DNA of 64,000 bases from JBGTSJ01 sp041940305 (lineage in GTDB: Bacteria; Planctomycetota; Planctomycetia; Planctomycetales; Planctomycetaceae). Under the pieces are notes generated by a model. The model saw only the letters and a program-made list of their open reading frames with translations. It was not told the DNA's origin and searched no databases. Shown here in pieces: positions 8,542-17,286 of the stretch (position 1 is the stretch's first letter; the number at the start of each line of letters is the position of its first letter). The DNA lies in assembly GCA_041940305.1 (NCBI GenBank), contig JBGTSJ010000001.1, positions 611,913 to 675,912 on the forward strand. The letters run 5' to 3'. A program made the position numbers and the translations under genes.

Positions 8542-10401
8542 TCAATTCAGATCCGCCAGCGTCTTCTCGATCAACCTGTCGGCGTAGTCTCCCAGACGCG
8601 GCGGCACGCTGTCGGCCTTGCGAGGGAGCGCGGCGATTTCGTCCTTGATCGATGCGGCTCGATCGTCGAGCGCGTCGATGGCATTGAGCGCCGGAACGGC
8701 GACGTACAGTCCATGTGACCGAATGTCGGCGAGGTCCAGCAGCACCGGCAGGGCCGCGGCGAGGTCATCGTCACTCCCGTGCTGGCCCAATGCTTCGGCG
8801 GCGGCGATCTGCACCGGGGGGGATTCGTCCTGCAGCGCCTGGTGCAGCTGCGTCCGTGCGGCCTCGACCCCCCTATCGTCCTGAGCGAGCAAGCCGATCG
8901 CAGCCCAGTAGCGCACTGCGGCGTCCTGTTCAGTGGTCTGACTCGTGATGAGCAGCGGCTTCGTCTCGTTGAATGGAAACCACCCCGACGTCGAGACGTC
9001 CACCATGTGCAGGATTGCGTCGAAGCGGTAGTCGGCGCTGTGGGCATAGTCGTACGGCGAACCGCCCGCCGCCCGCTGATGCATCTCCCACTCCGGCAGA
9101 AAACCCACGTCATGGATCTCACGTTCCCAGACCCGCAGCGCTTCCCGGAACTGCACGAGCGTCGTCAGATGTCGGGGATCCGCCGCCAGATTCCGGACCT
9201 CATCGGGATCATTGCGGAGATCATAGAGTTCTTCCGACGGCTTGCGCTCCCAGAAGTGCGCCTGTTCGGGAGTTAACTCGCCCGCGGCATGCCTGTTATG
9301 CCACACGCGCGTCGTCGGCGTCTCGAACATGTACCACAGGTGCTGCCCGTAGATCCTGTGCGGCATGTAGTTGCGGATGTAGACGTACCGCCCGTCGCTG
9401 ATGCTCCGCAGAAGGTCGATCCGCTCGTCCATCCGGCCGCGAAAGCCGAACACATAGTCCCGTTTCGGAGAGGCGTGCGGACCGAGGAACGCCCAACCCT
9501 GCATGTGTGACGGCGGTTCGATCCCGCACAGGCTCAGCACGGTGGGCGCGAAGTCCACGAAGCTGACGAGCCGGTCCGACGCGCCTCCGGGATTGAAGTC
9601 GTCCGTCGCCAGCGAGCGCCACTTCTCCGGGATGTGCACGATCAGCGGCACGTGCAGCCCGGAGTTGTACAGCCAGCGCTTGTTGCGCGGCATGCCCGAG
9701 CCGTGGTCGCCGAAGTAGAAGATGATTGTGTCGTCGGAGAGCCCGGCCTCCTCCAGTTCCCGCAGGTTCCGGCCGGCCTGGGCATCCATCATCGTGATCC
9801 GGTCGTAGTACTGCGCCCAGTCCTTGCGGACCTCGGGCGAGTCCGGGTGATAGGCGGGGACGCGGACCCGCGCCGGATCGTGAATGCGGTCCTGCTCGTC
9901 AATCTCGTTGCGGATCTGGCTCTCGTGACTGACGGTGTGATTGAACACCGCAAAGAACGGCTGCCCCTCGCCCCGGTTCTTCCAGTGCGCCTTGTTGCTC
10001 GACTCGTCCCACTCCTCGCCGGACTTCTCGACGTTGTAATCCTCTTTCACGTTATTGGTGCAGTAATAGCCGGCCCGGCGAAGGTACTCCGGAAACAGCA
10101 GCGCCCCTTCCGGCATCGGCACCATCGACCGCATGTGCTCGGCCCCTAGGCTGTTGGCGTACATGCCGGTGATGATCGTCGTCCGCGCTGGCGCACACAC
10201 GGGTGCGTTCGACCAGCAGAAGTTGTAGCGGCAAGCGCGCTCGGCGAGCTCGTCCAAGTTGGGCGTCATGGAGTACTCATCGCCATAGCAGCCCAGATGC
10301 GGTCCATTGTCCTCGGACGAAATCCAGAGGACGTTCGGCCGGTCGGCGGCGATGAGCGGACAGGCGGCAATGCAAAGGACGGCGGCGAGAGCGATTCGCA
10401 T
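8542..10401 (-). CDS. Secreted type I sulfatase with C-terminal HEAT-like repeats
   Basis: A 619-residue exported sulfatase. After the signal peptide (IALAAVLCIAACPLIAA) comes the alkaline-phosphatase-type fold, with metal-site residues in SSEDNGPHLGCYGD, the formylglycine signature CAPAR (Cys69, Arg73) and GDHGSGMPRNKRW further on. CAPAR shows it needs maturation by a formylglycine-generating enzyme. The last 120 residues (AAVRYWAAIGLLAQD, VQIAAAEALGQHG) look like HEAT repeats. A reading frame runs far upstream, but that part is the MFS gene read out of frame; the ATG at 10401 opens into a signal peptide. It follows the MFS gene by 38 bases, suggesting release of sulfate from a sugar whose product is imported. 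Confidence 0.94.
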   Translation of the reverse strand: MRIALAAVLCIAACPLIAADRPNVLWISSEDNGPHLGCYGDEYSMTPNLDELAERACRYNFCWSNAPVCAPARTTIITGMYANSLGAEHMRSMVPMPEGALLFPEYLRRAGYYCTNNVKEDYNVEKSGEEWDESSNKAHWKNRGEGQPFFAVFNHTVSHESQIRNEIDEQDRIHDPARVRVPAYHPDSPEVRKDWAQYYDRITMMDAQAGRNLRELEEAGLSDDTIIFYFGDHGSGMPRNKRWLYNSGLHVPLIVHIPEKWRSLATDDFNPGGASDRLVSFVDFAPTVLSLCGIEPPSHMQGWAFLGPHASPKRDYVFGFRGRMDERIDLLRSISDGRYVYIRNYMPHRIYGQHLWYMFETPTTRVWHNRHAAGELTPEQAHFWERKPSEELYDLRNDPDEVRNLAADPRHLTTLVQFREALRVWEREIHDVGFLPEWEMHQRAAGGSPYDYAHSADYRFDAILHMVDVSTSGWFPFNETKPLLITSQTTEQDAAVRYWAAIGLLAQDDRGVEAARTQLHQALQDESPPVQIAAAEALGQHGSDDDLAAALPVLLDLADIRSHGLYVAVPALNAIDALDDRAASIKDEIAALPRKADSVPPRLGDYADRLIEKTLADLN

Positions 10402-10439
10402 GGCGTGCTGAGTTCGTTCAGAGAGTGAAGGAATTGCGA

Positions 10440-12224
10440 TCAGGATGCACCAGTATCGATCGGCTTGTCCGCGTTGACAAACGCGGCGCAGACTCCCGAG
10501 ATGAAGAACGCCACGGCACACGTCAGGAACGCCGCGTTCCAACTTCCGCCGGAGTGCCGCACGATCGATTCCAGCAGCACCGGCGACACGGCGGCCCCCA
10601 GGTTGCCCCACATGTTGCCCCAGCCTAGGACCGAGGCGACGTACCGGCCGCCGACGTCCTGGTCGTAGGCCCACACAGCGGGCGAACCGAGGTCCGTCGC
10701 GAACCCCACGATCGCGAACAGGGCCGTCGCCATCCAGGCCGAAGGCTCGAACAGCGCCACCAGAAACGCCGCCATGGCCAGGAAGCGACTGAAGCTGAGC
10801 GGCACGGCGCGGCCGATGCGGCGCCCGTAGCGAACCGCCAGCCGATCGGTCCACCAGCCGCCGAAGATCATGCCGATCCAACTGACGGACATGGTGACTC
10901 CCGCCATCCAGCCCCGTGTTTCCAGCGATGCCTGATGGACGTCGAGCAGGTAGCCGGGCAGCCAGGTCACCAGAAACACCCAGCCGATGTTCGTCCCGAA
11001 CTGGGCAATGCTGAGCAGCCACAGGCTGGGACTGCTGATGATGGCCAGCATGGGAGGCGCCCCGACGTCCGATGGCTGCTGCGCCGTGGCCGCGCTCGGC
11101 CTGCCATCCTGGATCAAATCCAGCTCGGCCTGATCGATGTGTGGGTGCAATGGCGGGCGGTCGCGGACGATCCAGAAATACAACGCGGCGACGATGATTC
11201 CGGACAACCCAAAAACAATCATCGCCGGCCGCCATCCGCCGACGTATAGATTCCGCAGTCCGTCCGGCAGCACCACCTCCAGCACCAGCCGATGTACACG
11301 CTCCCGTTGCGCAGCGGTGAGCGGCGAGTCTGATTTCAACGCCCGGGAGGCCTCTCCCTGCAGTTCCAAAGCCTGCACCTCCACCTCCTGGAGGAAGTCG
11401 GCATTGCTGATCGCCGCGTTTAGACGCGCCACCAGTTCCAGACGCAGTTCGGTCAGGCCGGGCATGTCCTCGGCGTCAACTCCGTCGCCGCTCAAGCGGG
11501 TCAGCATGCGCTGCGACGTCGGACTCAGTTCCGACCAGATGCGCCGCTTGAGTTCGCGCGCAGCGATTTCCGCTTCGGTGGGGGGACCGTCGTCCGTGTC
11601 GACTGGTTCCGTTGACGAGGCGAGTGCGGTCGCGATGGCCCGGACGTCATAGATGTCCGCTTCGTTGACGGCCACCGGGGTGCCCGCAGGCACAAACAGA
11701 ATGACGAGGTAAGCCGTCGCAATCGGCGCGATGAATGCGCCGACGCGTCCTCCCATGCCGATGAAGCTGCTCGCCAGGCCGCGCCGCGAAAGAGGCACCC
11801 ACCGCCCCACGACCGACGCCGCCGTGGGATAAGCGCCCGCCTGCCCCAATCCCGCCGCCAGCCGTACGGCGAGCAACATCGCGAATCCGGTCACCCAGCC
11901 CATCGCCGCCGTAAAGAACGACCAGACGAGGATGTAGTACGTCAGCATCAGCCGCGGACCGTATCGGTCGGTCAGCCATCCCGAGGGTACCTGCGCCAGC
12001 GCATACGAGATGAAGAAGGACGACATGCACCAGGCGAGTTGCTGGTTGCTGATCCCCAGGTCTTCCTTGACCAGTTCCTGGGCGTAGTTGACGCAGAAGC
12101 GGTCGAGGTACAGCAGCAGCGACGACAGAAACGTGACGCCGACGACGAGATAGCGGATCGGCACTCCGCCGAACGGAGCTCCGCCGGAGTCAGCAGGGGA
12201 CAGATCGTCGTCGTCCAACGGCAT
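10440..12224 (-). CDS. MFS transporter (anion:cation symporter type) with a large extra loop
   Basis: The 594-residue protein has MFS features: the GWLTDRYGPR motif between TM2 and TM3, RLAAGLGQAGAYPTAASVVGRW in TM4-5, and GGWWTDRLAVRYGRR in the second half. It resembles the ACS family, which imports organic anions. Between TM5 and the TM6 start (GGWRPAMIVFGLSGI) it carries about 145 soluble residues, roughly 180-328, where relatives have a short loop; topology places this outside the membrane. The start is the ATG at 12224, with GAGGAG six bases upstream; a TTG seven codons earlier is poorer. It heads the minus-strand set with the sulfatase and is divergent from the ceramidase-like gene. Confidence 0.93.
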   Translation of the reverse strand: MPLDDDDLSPADSGGAPFGGVPIRYLVVGVTFLSSLLLYLDRFCVNYAQELVKEDLGISNQQLAWCMSSFFISYALAQVPSGWLTDRYGPRLMLTYYILVWSFFTAAMGWVTGFAMLLAVRLAAGLGQAGAYPTAASVVGRWVPLSRRGLASSFIGMGGRVGAFIAPIATAYLVILFVPAGTPVAVNEADIYDVRAIATALASSTEPVDTDDGPPTEAEIAARELKRRIWSELSPTSQRMLTRLSGDGVDAEDMPGLTELRLELVARLNAAISNADFLQEVEVQALELQGEASRALKSDSPLTAAQRERVHRLVLEVVLPDGLRNLYVGGWRPAMIVFGLSGIIVAALYFWIVRDRPPLHPHIDQAELDLIQDGRPSAATAQQPSDVGAPPMLAIISSPSLWLLSIAQFGTNIGWVFLVTWLPGYLLDVHQASLETRGWMAGVTMSVSWIGMIFGGWWTDRLAVRYGRRIGRAVPLSFSRFLAMAAFLVALFEPSAWMATALFAIVGFATDLGSPAVWAYDQDVGGRYVASVLGWGNMWGNLGAAVSPVLLESIVRHSGGSWNAAFLTCAVAFFISGVCAAFVNADKPIDTGAS

Positions 12225-12326
12225 CGTCGACTCCTCAAATGCCAAACACGGCCGGGCTCAGCCTACCCGCGGACCGTTGACACCTCAATTCCGGAGACGC
12301 AGTATGACCCGCTGCAAAGAGTGGCA

Positions 12327-12343
12327 GGCACACTCCGTGTGCC
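12327..12343. repeat. Palindrome GGCACAC-TCC-GTGTGCC, upstream copy
   Basis: A 7-bp stem closes on the loop TCC. The surrounding GCAGGCACA and GTGCCGTCTGCTG match a second copy at 13841-13872, so the ceramidase-like gene is flanked by two direct copies of a roughly 32-base intergenic unit. Confidence 0.7.
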
Positions 12344-12382
12344 GTCTGCTGGACGGTCGGCGGCACAACGCGAACTCCGGGC

Positions 12383-12400
12383 GCGGGCGCCTGCGCCCGC
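12383..12400. repeat. GC-rich hairpin GCGGGCGC-CT-GCGCCCGC
   Basis: An 8-bp perfect stem with a two-base loop lies 40 bases before the ceramidase-like start. It sits on the leader side of that gene and has no T-run, so it may be an extension of the neighbouring repeat or a leader structure. Confidence 0.55.
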
Positions 12401-12440
12401 TCGCAGACTTGTTCGAATCAGGCTGAAGGGGGATACGGAA

Positions 12441-13790
12441 ATGCAGCGAGTGATCATGGCGGTCCTGGTCGGTGCACTGTTGACGCTGGATGCGCCGGAG
12501 ACGTGCAGCGCCGGGTGGCGTGCGGGCATATCGCGTATCAACATCACGCCGGAAGGTTCGATGTGGATGTCGGGCTACGGCAGCCGGGATCATGCGTCGG
12601 AAGGGAAGCTGACCGATCTGTGGGCCAAGGCGGTGGTGCTGGAAGATGACGCAGGCGAACGGATCGCGGCGGTCTCGCTCGATCTCGTGGGGCTGGATCG
12701 CGGCACGGAGCTGGCGATCCGCAACGGGATCGCAGAGAGAACCGGCATTCCGCTGGCGAACTCCGCGCTGTTCAGCTCGCACACGCACACTGGGCCCGTC
12801 GTGGGGACCAACCTCAAGGCGATGTTTTCGATCACCGACGACGACTGGGCGCTGATCGACGCTTACACGGAGCGGCTGGTCGACAATGTGATCACGATCG
12901 TCGAGCAGGCGGTGGCAGACCTGGAGCCGGTCACGATTTCGTGGGGCAGCGGATACGCGACGTTCGCCGTCAACCGCCGCACCAACCGCGAGCCCGACGT
13001 CCCGATGCTGCGGGAGCAGGGGCTGCTGCAGGGACCGGTGGACCACGACGTGCCGGTGCTCGCCATCCGCACGCAAGATCGCCTCAAGGCGGTGCTCTTT
13101 GGTTACGCCTGCCACGCCACCGTCCTCAGCTTCTACGACTGGTCGGGGGACTATCCGGGGTTCGCCATGCTGGAGTTGGAGGAGCGGCATCCGGAGACGC
13201 TCGCGCTGTTCTGGGCCGGGTGCGGCGCCGATCAGAACCCGCTTCCGCGGCGCACCGTCGAGAACGCGCAGCAGTACGGGACGCAGCTCGCGGACGCCGT
13301 CGATGACGCGCTCGCCGGCGTCATGCGGCCAATCTCCGGAGAATTGTCGACGGCGTACGACGAGATCGACCTGAGTTTCGCCCAACTGCCGACGCGCGAA
13401 CGGCTGACCGAGATGACGTCTTCATCCAGCCGGTTCGAAGTCGGCTGGGCCACGCTGCTGCTGTCTCAATGGGACGCCCACGGGGAACTGGCGGCCACCT
13501 ACCCCTATCCCGTGCAGACGTGGACGCTCGGCGACGGACCGCTGTGGGTCATCCTCGGCGGCGAAGTCGTGGTGGACTACGCCCTGCGACTGAAGTCGGA
13601 ACTCGGGCCCGATACGACCTGGGTGGCCGGTTACGCCAACGACGTGATGGCCTACATTCCGTCGCTGCGCGTTCTCAAGGAGGGCGGCTACGAAGGAGGT
13701 GGCGCGATGCTCTATTACGGGCTCCCCTCCGCCTGGGCAGAGGACGTCGAAGAAAAGATCATCAGCGAAGTCCATCGTCAGGTCGACTGA
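12441..13790 (+). CDS. Exported neutral/alkaline ceramidase-like protein
   Basis: The 449-residue product has a signal peptide (VIMAVLVGALLTLDAPETCSA) and matches the N-terminal domain of neutral/alkaline non-lysosomal ceramidases: AGISRINITPEG at the start, HTHTGP (metal-binding histidines) and GYACHATVLS with AGCGADQNP later. True ceramidases cleave the amide of ceramide with zinc. Planctomycetes carry many shorter relatives of this length without the C-terminal ceramidase domain, and their substrates are unknown. The ATG at 12441 follows the purine-rich GAAGGGGGA; longer readings overlap the divergent MFS gene. It is flanked by two copies of a palindromic repeat. Confidence 0.9.
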   Translation: MQRVIMAVLVGALLTLDAPETCSAGWRAGISRINITPEGSMWMSGYGSRDHASEGKLTDLWAKAVVLEDDAGERIAAVSLDLVGLDRGTELAIRNGIAERTGIPLANSALFSSHTHTGPVVGTNLKAMFSITDDDWALIDAYTERLVDNVITIVEQAVADLEPVTISWGSGYATFAVNRRTNREPDVPMLREQGLLQGPVDHDVPVLAIRTQDRLKAVLFGYACHATVLSFYDWSGDYPGFAMLELEERHPETLALFWAGCGADQNPLPRRTVENAQQYGTQLADAVDDALAGVMRPISGELSTAYDEIDLSFAQLPTRERLTEMTSSSSRFEVGWATLLLSQWDAHGELAATYPYPVQTWTLGDGPLWVILGGEVVVDYALRLKSELGPDTTWVAGYANDVMAYIPSLRVLKEGGYEGGGAMLYYGLPSAWAEDVEEKIISEVHRQVD

Positions 13791-13840
13791 CGGTGACGCA
13801 CGCACCGTCAGCGACTCGGACGCTTCGAGCGTCCCCCCCA

Positions 13841-13872
13841 AAGTCGCAGGCACAGTCCTCTGTGCCGTCCGC
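13841..13872. repeat. Palindromic repeat unit, downstream copy
   Basis: GGCACAG at 13849-13855 pairs with CTGTGCC at 13860-13866 around TCCT. The flanks GTCGCAGGCACA and GTGCCGTCCGCTG align with the copy at 12320-12350 in the same orientation. The stem differs in sequence while remaining paired, which suggests selection for structure. Confidence 0.65.
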
Positions 13873-13968
13873 TGAGCATTCCGTAACCCACCGCGAGCAT
13901 TGGGGCCAGGCGTGGCGACAGCGCGCAATGAGCGTCCGGGACGCTGGTCCAGAAACTGGCATTCCGTG

Positions 13969-15123
13969 TCATCGCTTCAGGACATCAGCATAGACCTCAC
14001 GGATTCGTTGCGTCATGGTTTCGTGGCGGAATTGATCCGTGAATCGAGCGCGCCCCATCTGGCCGTATCGATGCCGCAGTTCCCGGTCCGACGCCAATGT
14101 GATCAGCGCGTCGGCCACCTCGCGAACCGAATCCCGCGGCAGCAGGAATCCCGTCTCGCCAGGAATCACGACTTCGGCTGCGCCGCCGACATCGTACGCG
14201 ACGACAGGTTTTCCGGCGATCAGCGCCTGCGGCAGTACGCGCGCCAGTCCCTCCCATTGGCTGGTGTGCACGACGATGTCGCAGGCGTTGAGCAGTTCCG
14301 GCACGCGATCCGGCGGGACCAGGCCGGTGAACACAAAGTGCCGGTCCAGGCCGGCGCTGCGCAACTCATTCTCGTAGCGCGTGCGGAGGATGCCGTCACC
14401 GACCAGCAGGAACCGCACATGGGGTTGAGCCGTCACAACGTCCCGCGCCGCGGCAATGACAAACTCGTGTCCCTTCAAATGAAACAGCCGGCCCACCTTG
14501 GCGATGACGATGTGTTCGTTCGACAGCCCAAGCTCCTGACGAACGGCTTCTGGCGGACGCGGCGGGTTGAGGAAGGGCTCCACGTCGAAGCCGCTGTAGA
14601 TGGTTGTAAAACGGTCGGCGAGTGCGATTCCGGCGTCCACGTACTCGCGCGTCATCGCGTCCGCCACGCTGATGAACCGGGCCGTTCTCGACGCCGCCCA
14701 CGTCTCGGCCGCCACATACGCCCGGTAGGCCAGCGGATGCTGTCCGTAATGAAAGGCCGCGCCGTGGATCGTGTGCACGGCGGGAACTCCAGCCTTCGCC
14801 GCAGCGGCGCGCCCCAGGATTCCGGCCTTGGAGCTGTGTGTATGAACGATGTCGGGATTCAGCTCGCGCAGGCTGCGAACCAACTGCCGATAGACGGACC
14901 AGTCCCGCCAGGGATGCAGGCTGCGGCGTAATGCCGGCAGCACTTGCACTTCGAAGTCTCTCCCCTGAGCCCGTTCCAGCAGACTTCCCTCAGGCCCCAG
15001 CGCCGGACCGGTGATGAGAGTCACCCGGTCTCCATGCAGCCGGTGCTGGTCCTCGCAGGTGAGCAGCGTGTTCTCCTGCGCGCCGCCGACAATCAGCCGC
15101 GTGATAATGTGGACGACATGCAT
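13969..15123 (-). CDS. GT4-family glycosyltransferase
   Basis: The 384-residue cytoplasmic enzyme has a GT-B fold: an N-terminal half with IITRLIVGGAQENTLL and HTHSSKAGILGR, and a C-terminal nucleotide-sugar half with VGRLFHLKGHEFVIAA and EGLARVLPQALIAGKPVVAYD. Retaining GT4 enzymes add a sugar from an activated donor, usually in cell-surface polysaccharide or lipid glycan synthesis. In the usual E-x7-E motif the second Glu is Gln here (E-GLARVLP-Q), a tolerated but notable change. The start ATG at 15123 opens directly into the fold; a longer frame overlaps the upstream gene. It lies 26 bases after the FHA-FHA-STAS gene on the same strand, so the two are likely co-transcribed. Confidence 0.92.
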   Translation of the reverse strand: MHVVHIITRLIVGGAQENTLLTCEDQHRLHGDRVTLITGPALGPEGSLLERAQGRDFEVQVLPALRRSLHPWRDWSVYRQLVRSLRELNPDIVHTHSSKAGILGRAAAAKAGVPAVHTIHGAAFHYGQHPLAYRAYVAAETWAASRTARFISVADAMTREYVDAGIALADRFTTIYSGFDVEPFLNPPRPPEAVRQELGLSNEHIVIAKVGRLFHLKGHEFVIAAARDVVTAQPHVRFLLVGDGILRTRYENELRSAGLDRHFVFTGLVPPDRVPELLNACDIVVHTSQWEGLARVLPQALIAGKPVVAYDVGGAAEVVIPGETGFLLPRDSVREVADALITLASDRELRHRYGQMGRARFTDQFRHETMTQRIREVYADVLKR

Positions 15124-15149
15124 GGCCGCAGGGTGCCTCGCGCCAGGCC

Positions 15150-16307
15150 TCACGCCTGCGGAACCTGCTGCCGCTGCGCATGCAGCGCCCGGTACGCTTC
15201 TTCCTGCGTGGCGTAGTACGGCCAGATCGATGGGAAGTTCATCGTCTGCAGCACCGACAGCATTTCGGGTGAGGCCGCACACATCGCCGCCCCGCCCCGG
15301 GCAGTGCGGCAGAATGTGGCCACCGCGTCGAGGATGACCGACCCCACCAGCGTCACCTCCGCAAAGTCGATGATCACGTGCTGAAACGAATGCGCCTGCA
15401 GCAGGTGTACGACCTTGTTCGATTCCAGGTGGATGTCCTGGTAAAAGAACTCTCGGATATCCCCCTGCGGCGACACCACCAGCGTGTCACCCAGAATCTT
15501 GACCGGAAACACCTGATGATGCCGTGTCAGGAACGCCGCCGAGGAGGCCGCCTCGGCGCCTGTCTTCCCGGACATGTCCTGGTGCGCCTGCCGTTCCACT
15601 TGCGGATACCGGATGCGCATGACATACCGGCCCACCTGCAACTCCGCCTGATCGGAAAGATACGCGCACTGCACCTTTTCGCCGTTCACCCGGATTCCGC
15701 CCCGTCCCAGCAGGTCCACTACCCATAGCCCCGACGGCGCCAGCAGCAGGCTGCAGTGCACTTTGGAAATCCGATCGTCCGCACACGTGATCCGGCAACG
15801 GTCGTCACGGCCGAGCAGTGTCAGCACTCGATTGATCGGCCATGACTTCCCGGCCAATGAACCGCTCGCCATCTCCAACTGCACTTCCGGGAGCACGCCG
15901 TACTCCGGACGCTGCTGCGCGCGTGGCCGCACATCCAGCGGCGAAGGGAGCGAGGCGTCGTATGCCCAGCCGTCGTCATACAACTGCAGGGTGTACCCGC
16001 CGATCGTCAGCTGATGCTCGGGGGAGAACCACGGCCCCGGAGCGGTCCCGTCCCATTGAATCCCCCGGGCGCTGAGCAGGTCCACGCACAACACGCGTCC
16101 GCCGATCACCTGCAGGAACGCATGCCGGTAGGAAACCCCTTCTCCTGGCAGGCACACATGGCAACCACTTGAGCGTCCGATGACGGCGAACGGCGAATCC
16201 ACCACGACATCTTTCGGCGGCCCCCCCTCGGGCCCGCGCACGGCCAGACGCATGGGATGCGCTGCACCCACGACAAAGCGAAATGTGTTCAGGACTTGCT
16301 CGTCCAT
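15150..16307 (-). CDS. Tandem FHA domain protein with C-terminal STAS domain
   Basis: From the ATG at 16307 the protein has 385 residues. The first FHA domain is about 35-90 (AVIGRSSGCHVCLP, SYRHAFLQV), the second about 155-212 (LLGRDDRCRITCADDRIS, KVHCSLLL, GGIRVNG), and a STAS domain spans about 275-372 (VIIDFAEVTLVGSVILDAV, with Ser323 at the usual phosphorylation position). FHA domains bind phosphothreonine and STAS domains act as anti-sigma-factor antagonists, so the protein probably links kinase signalling to a partner switch. A TTG at 16406 would add 33 residues of low conservation and is less likely. It leads an operon with the glycosyltransferase. Confidence 0.85.
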   Translation of the reverse strand: MDEQVLNTFRFVVGAAHPMRLAVRGPEGGPPKDVVVDSPFAVIGRSSGCHVCLPGEGVSYRHAFLQVIGGRVLCVDLLSARGIQWDGTAPGPWFSPEHQLTIGGYTLQLYDDGWAYDASLPSPLDVRPRAQQRPEYGVLPEVQLEMASGSLAGKSWPINRVLTLLGRDDRCRITCADDRISKVHCSLLLAPSGLWVVDLLGRGGIRVNGEKVQCAYLSDQAELQVGRYVMRIRYPQVERQAHQDMSGKTGAEAASSAAFLTRHHQVFPVKILGDTLVVSPQGDIREFFYQDIHLESNKVVHLLQAHSFQHVIIDFAEVTLVGSVILDAVATFCRTARGGAAMCAASPEMLSVLQTMNFPSIWPYYATQEEAYRALHAQRQQVPQA

Positions 16308-16539
16308 TGGTCCCGGCGGGGACTGGGCCGTTTGTGCGGTCACGAAAAAGACGCCATGTATGGCGCGCACGGCATCCGCACAAGCGGCCTGCTGGTCAGG
16401 TTTCAATGTGCCCGCGCCCGGCGCGCAAGGTGACTTCTGCTTCTGCCGCCCCGATTATGCAGGCGCTGAGCGGCGCGGTCAACGGCGCCCCGAACACACT
16501 GGTACTCCCGAACGGTCACTCAGATCGGTTCGGCGTTCC

Positions 16540-16869
16540 CTACCAGCCGTAAAAGTCTGCTCCACCGAAGTACAGGAACTCCTGAACTCCAGGCCCGTAA
16601 GTCGGAAACGCCGGATCGTTGTATCCGTTGTAGTAACGATCGCCGAACCCGTACGGCGGCAGACCGTAGTACGCTCCGTAACGGTACGGGCTGACGTAAT
16701 GCGGCCCGACATACGGCGGCGCGGTCCAGTATCGCTCGGCTTCGTAGATGTAGCCGTTGGGCCCCGTGGGGATGTATCGCTCGCGGAAGGACTCCTGCGC
16801 GGACCCTGGGGATGAGCACATCATCCAGACCATGATCGCGCCACAGATCAGTCGAAGTTGGGCAGCCAA
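16540..16869 (-). CDS. Small secreted Tyr/Gly/Pro-rich protein
   Basis: The 109-residue protein has a signal peptide ending near CSSPGSA, then a mature part very rich in Tyr, Gly and Pro (HYVSPYRYGAYYGLPPYGFG). The start is a TTG: GGGGAGGTG lies five bases upstream, while the next ATG (16833) would leave too short a signal peptide. Composition suggests a disordered cell-surface or envelope protein. It resembles in style, not in alignment, the protein at 37533-37850. It is divergent from gyrA. No family recognised. Confidence 0.75.
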   Translation of the reverse strand: MAAQLRLICGAIMVWMMCSSPGSAQESFRERYIPTGPNGYIYEAERYWTAPPYVGPHYVSPYRYGAYYGLPPYGFGDRYYNGYNDPAFPTYGPGVQEFLYFGGADFYGW

Positions 16870-16921
16870 TTGACACCTCCCCTTTCTGGCGTTGCGGAGT
16901 TCGAAACCCGACGCAAGGGCA

Positions 16922-16927
16922 ATTATA
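16922..16927 (-). promoter_or_regulatory. Candidate -10 box for the small Tyr-rich protein gene
   Basis: Read on the minus strand, 16927 to 16922 is a perfect TATAAT in otherwise GC-rich DNA. It would place transcription start about 45 bases before the TTG start at 16869. No good -35 is seen. Confidence 0.4.
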
Positions 16928-17013
16928 TCTTCCCTCGATTGGGATCGCCTTGGGGAGATCGCGCAGGCCGGTCCTCAGGGGATTGCCAGGACCCCCAGAC
17001 GCGATCCATCTGG

Positions 17014-17042
17014 TTGTTCCCCCCCGGTCGATCTGATAGAAT
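17014..17042 (+). promoter_or_regulatory. Candidate extended -10 promoter for gyrA
   Basis: TAGAAT at 17037-17042 is preceded by TG one base away (extended -10), with TTGTTC at 17014-17019, spacing 17. It would give a leader of about 238 bases. The rest of the 16870-17286 intergenic region shows no gene. Confidence 0.45.
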
Positions 17043-17286
17043 TCTCCTACGTGGGAGAGGGGCGATCTATCTCGAGGCTTTGCCGTGTAAGCTCTTTTGC
17101 GACAGCACTTTAACGCTCTCAGTGCGAATCGTGGCTCAGCGGGCCGCGCGCGGTCTGATCGGGGCGTCAAAGCCGGGCTGCGGCAAGTTTAATCGACAAG
17201 GTTCGGGAGCCCCCGGAGCGTCTGTGAGAGCGTGGGTTCAGGCCATCGGTTCCCGCGATTGATAAGCACCCAGTAAGGAGACTTCT

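Noticed and set aside
10402..11235. N-terminal extension of the sulfatase frame
   Set aside because: The extra residues are Arg/Gly-rich noise from the MFS gene read in another frame; the ATG at 10401 opens into a signal peptide.
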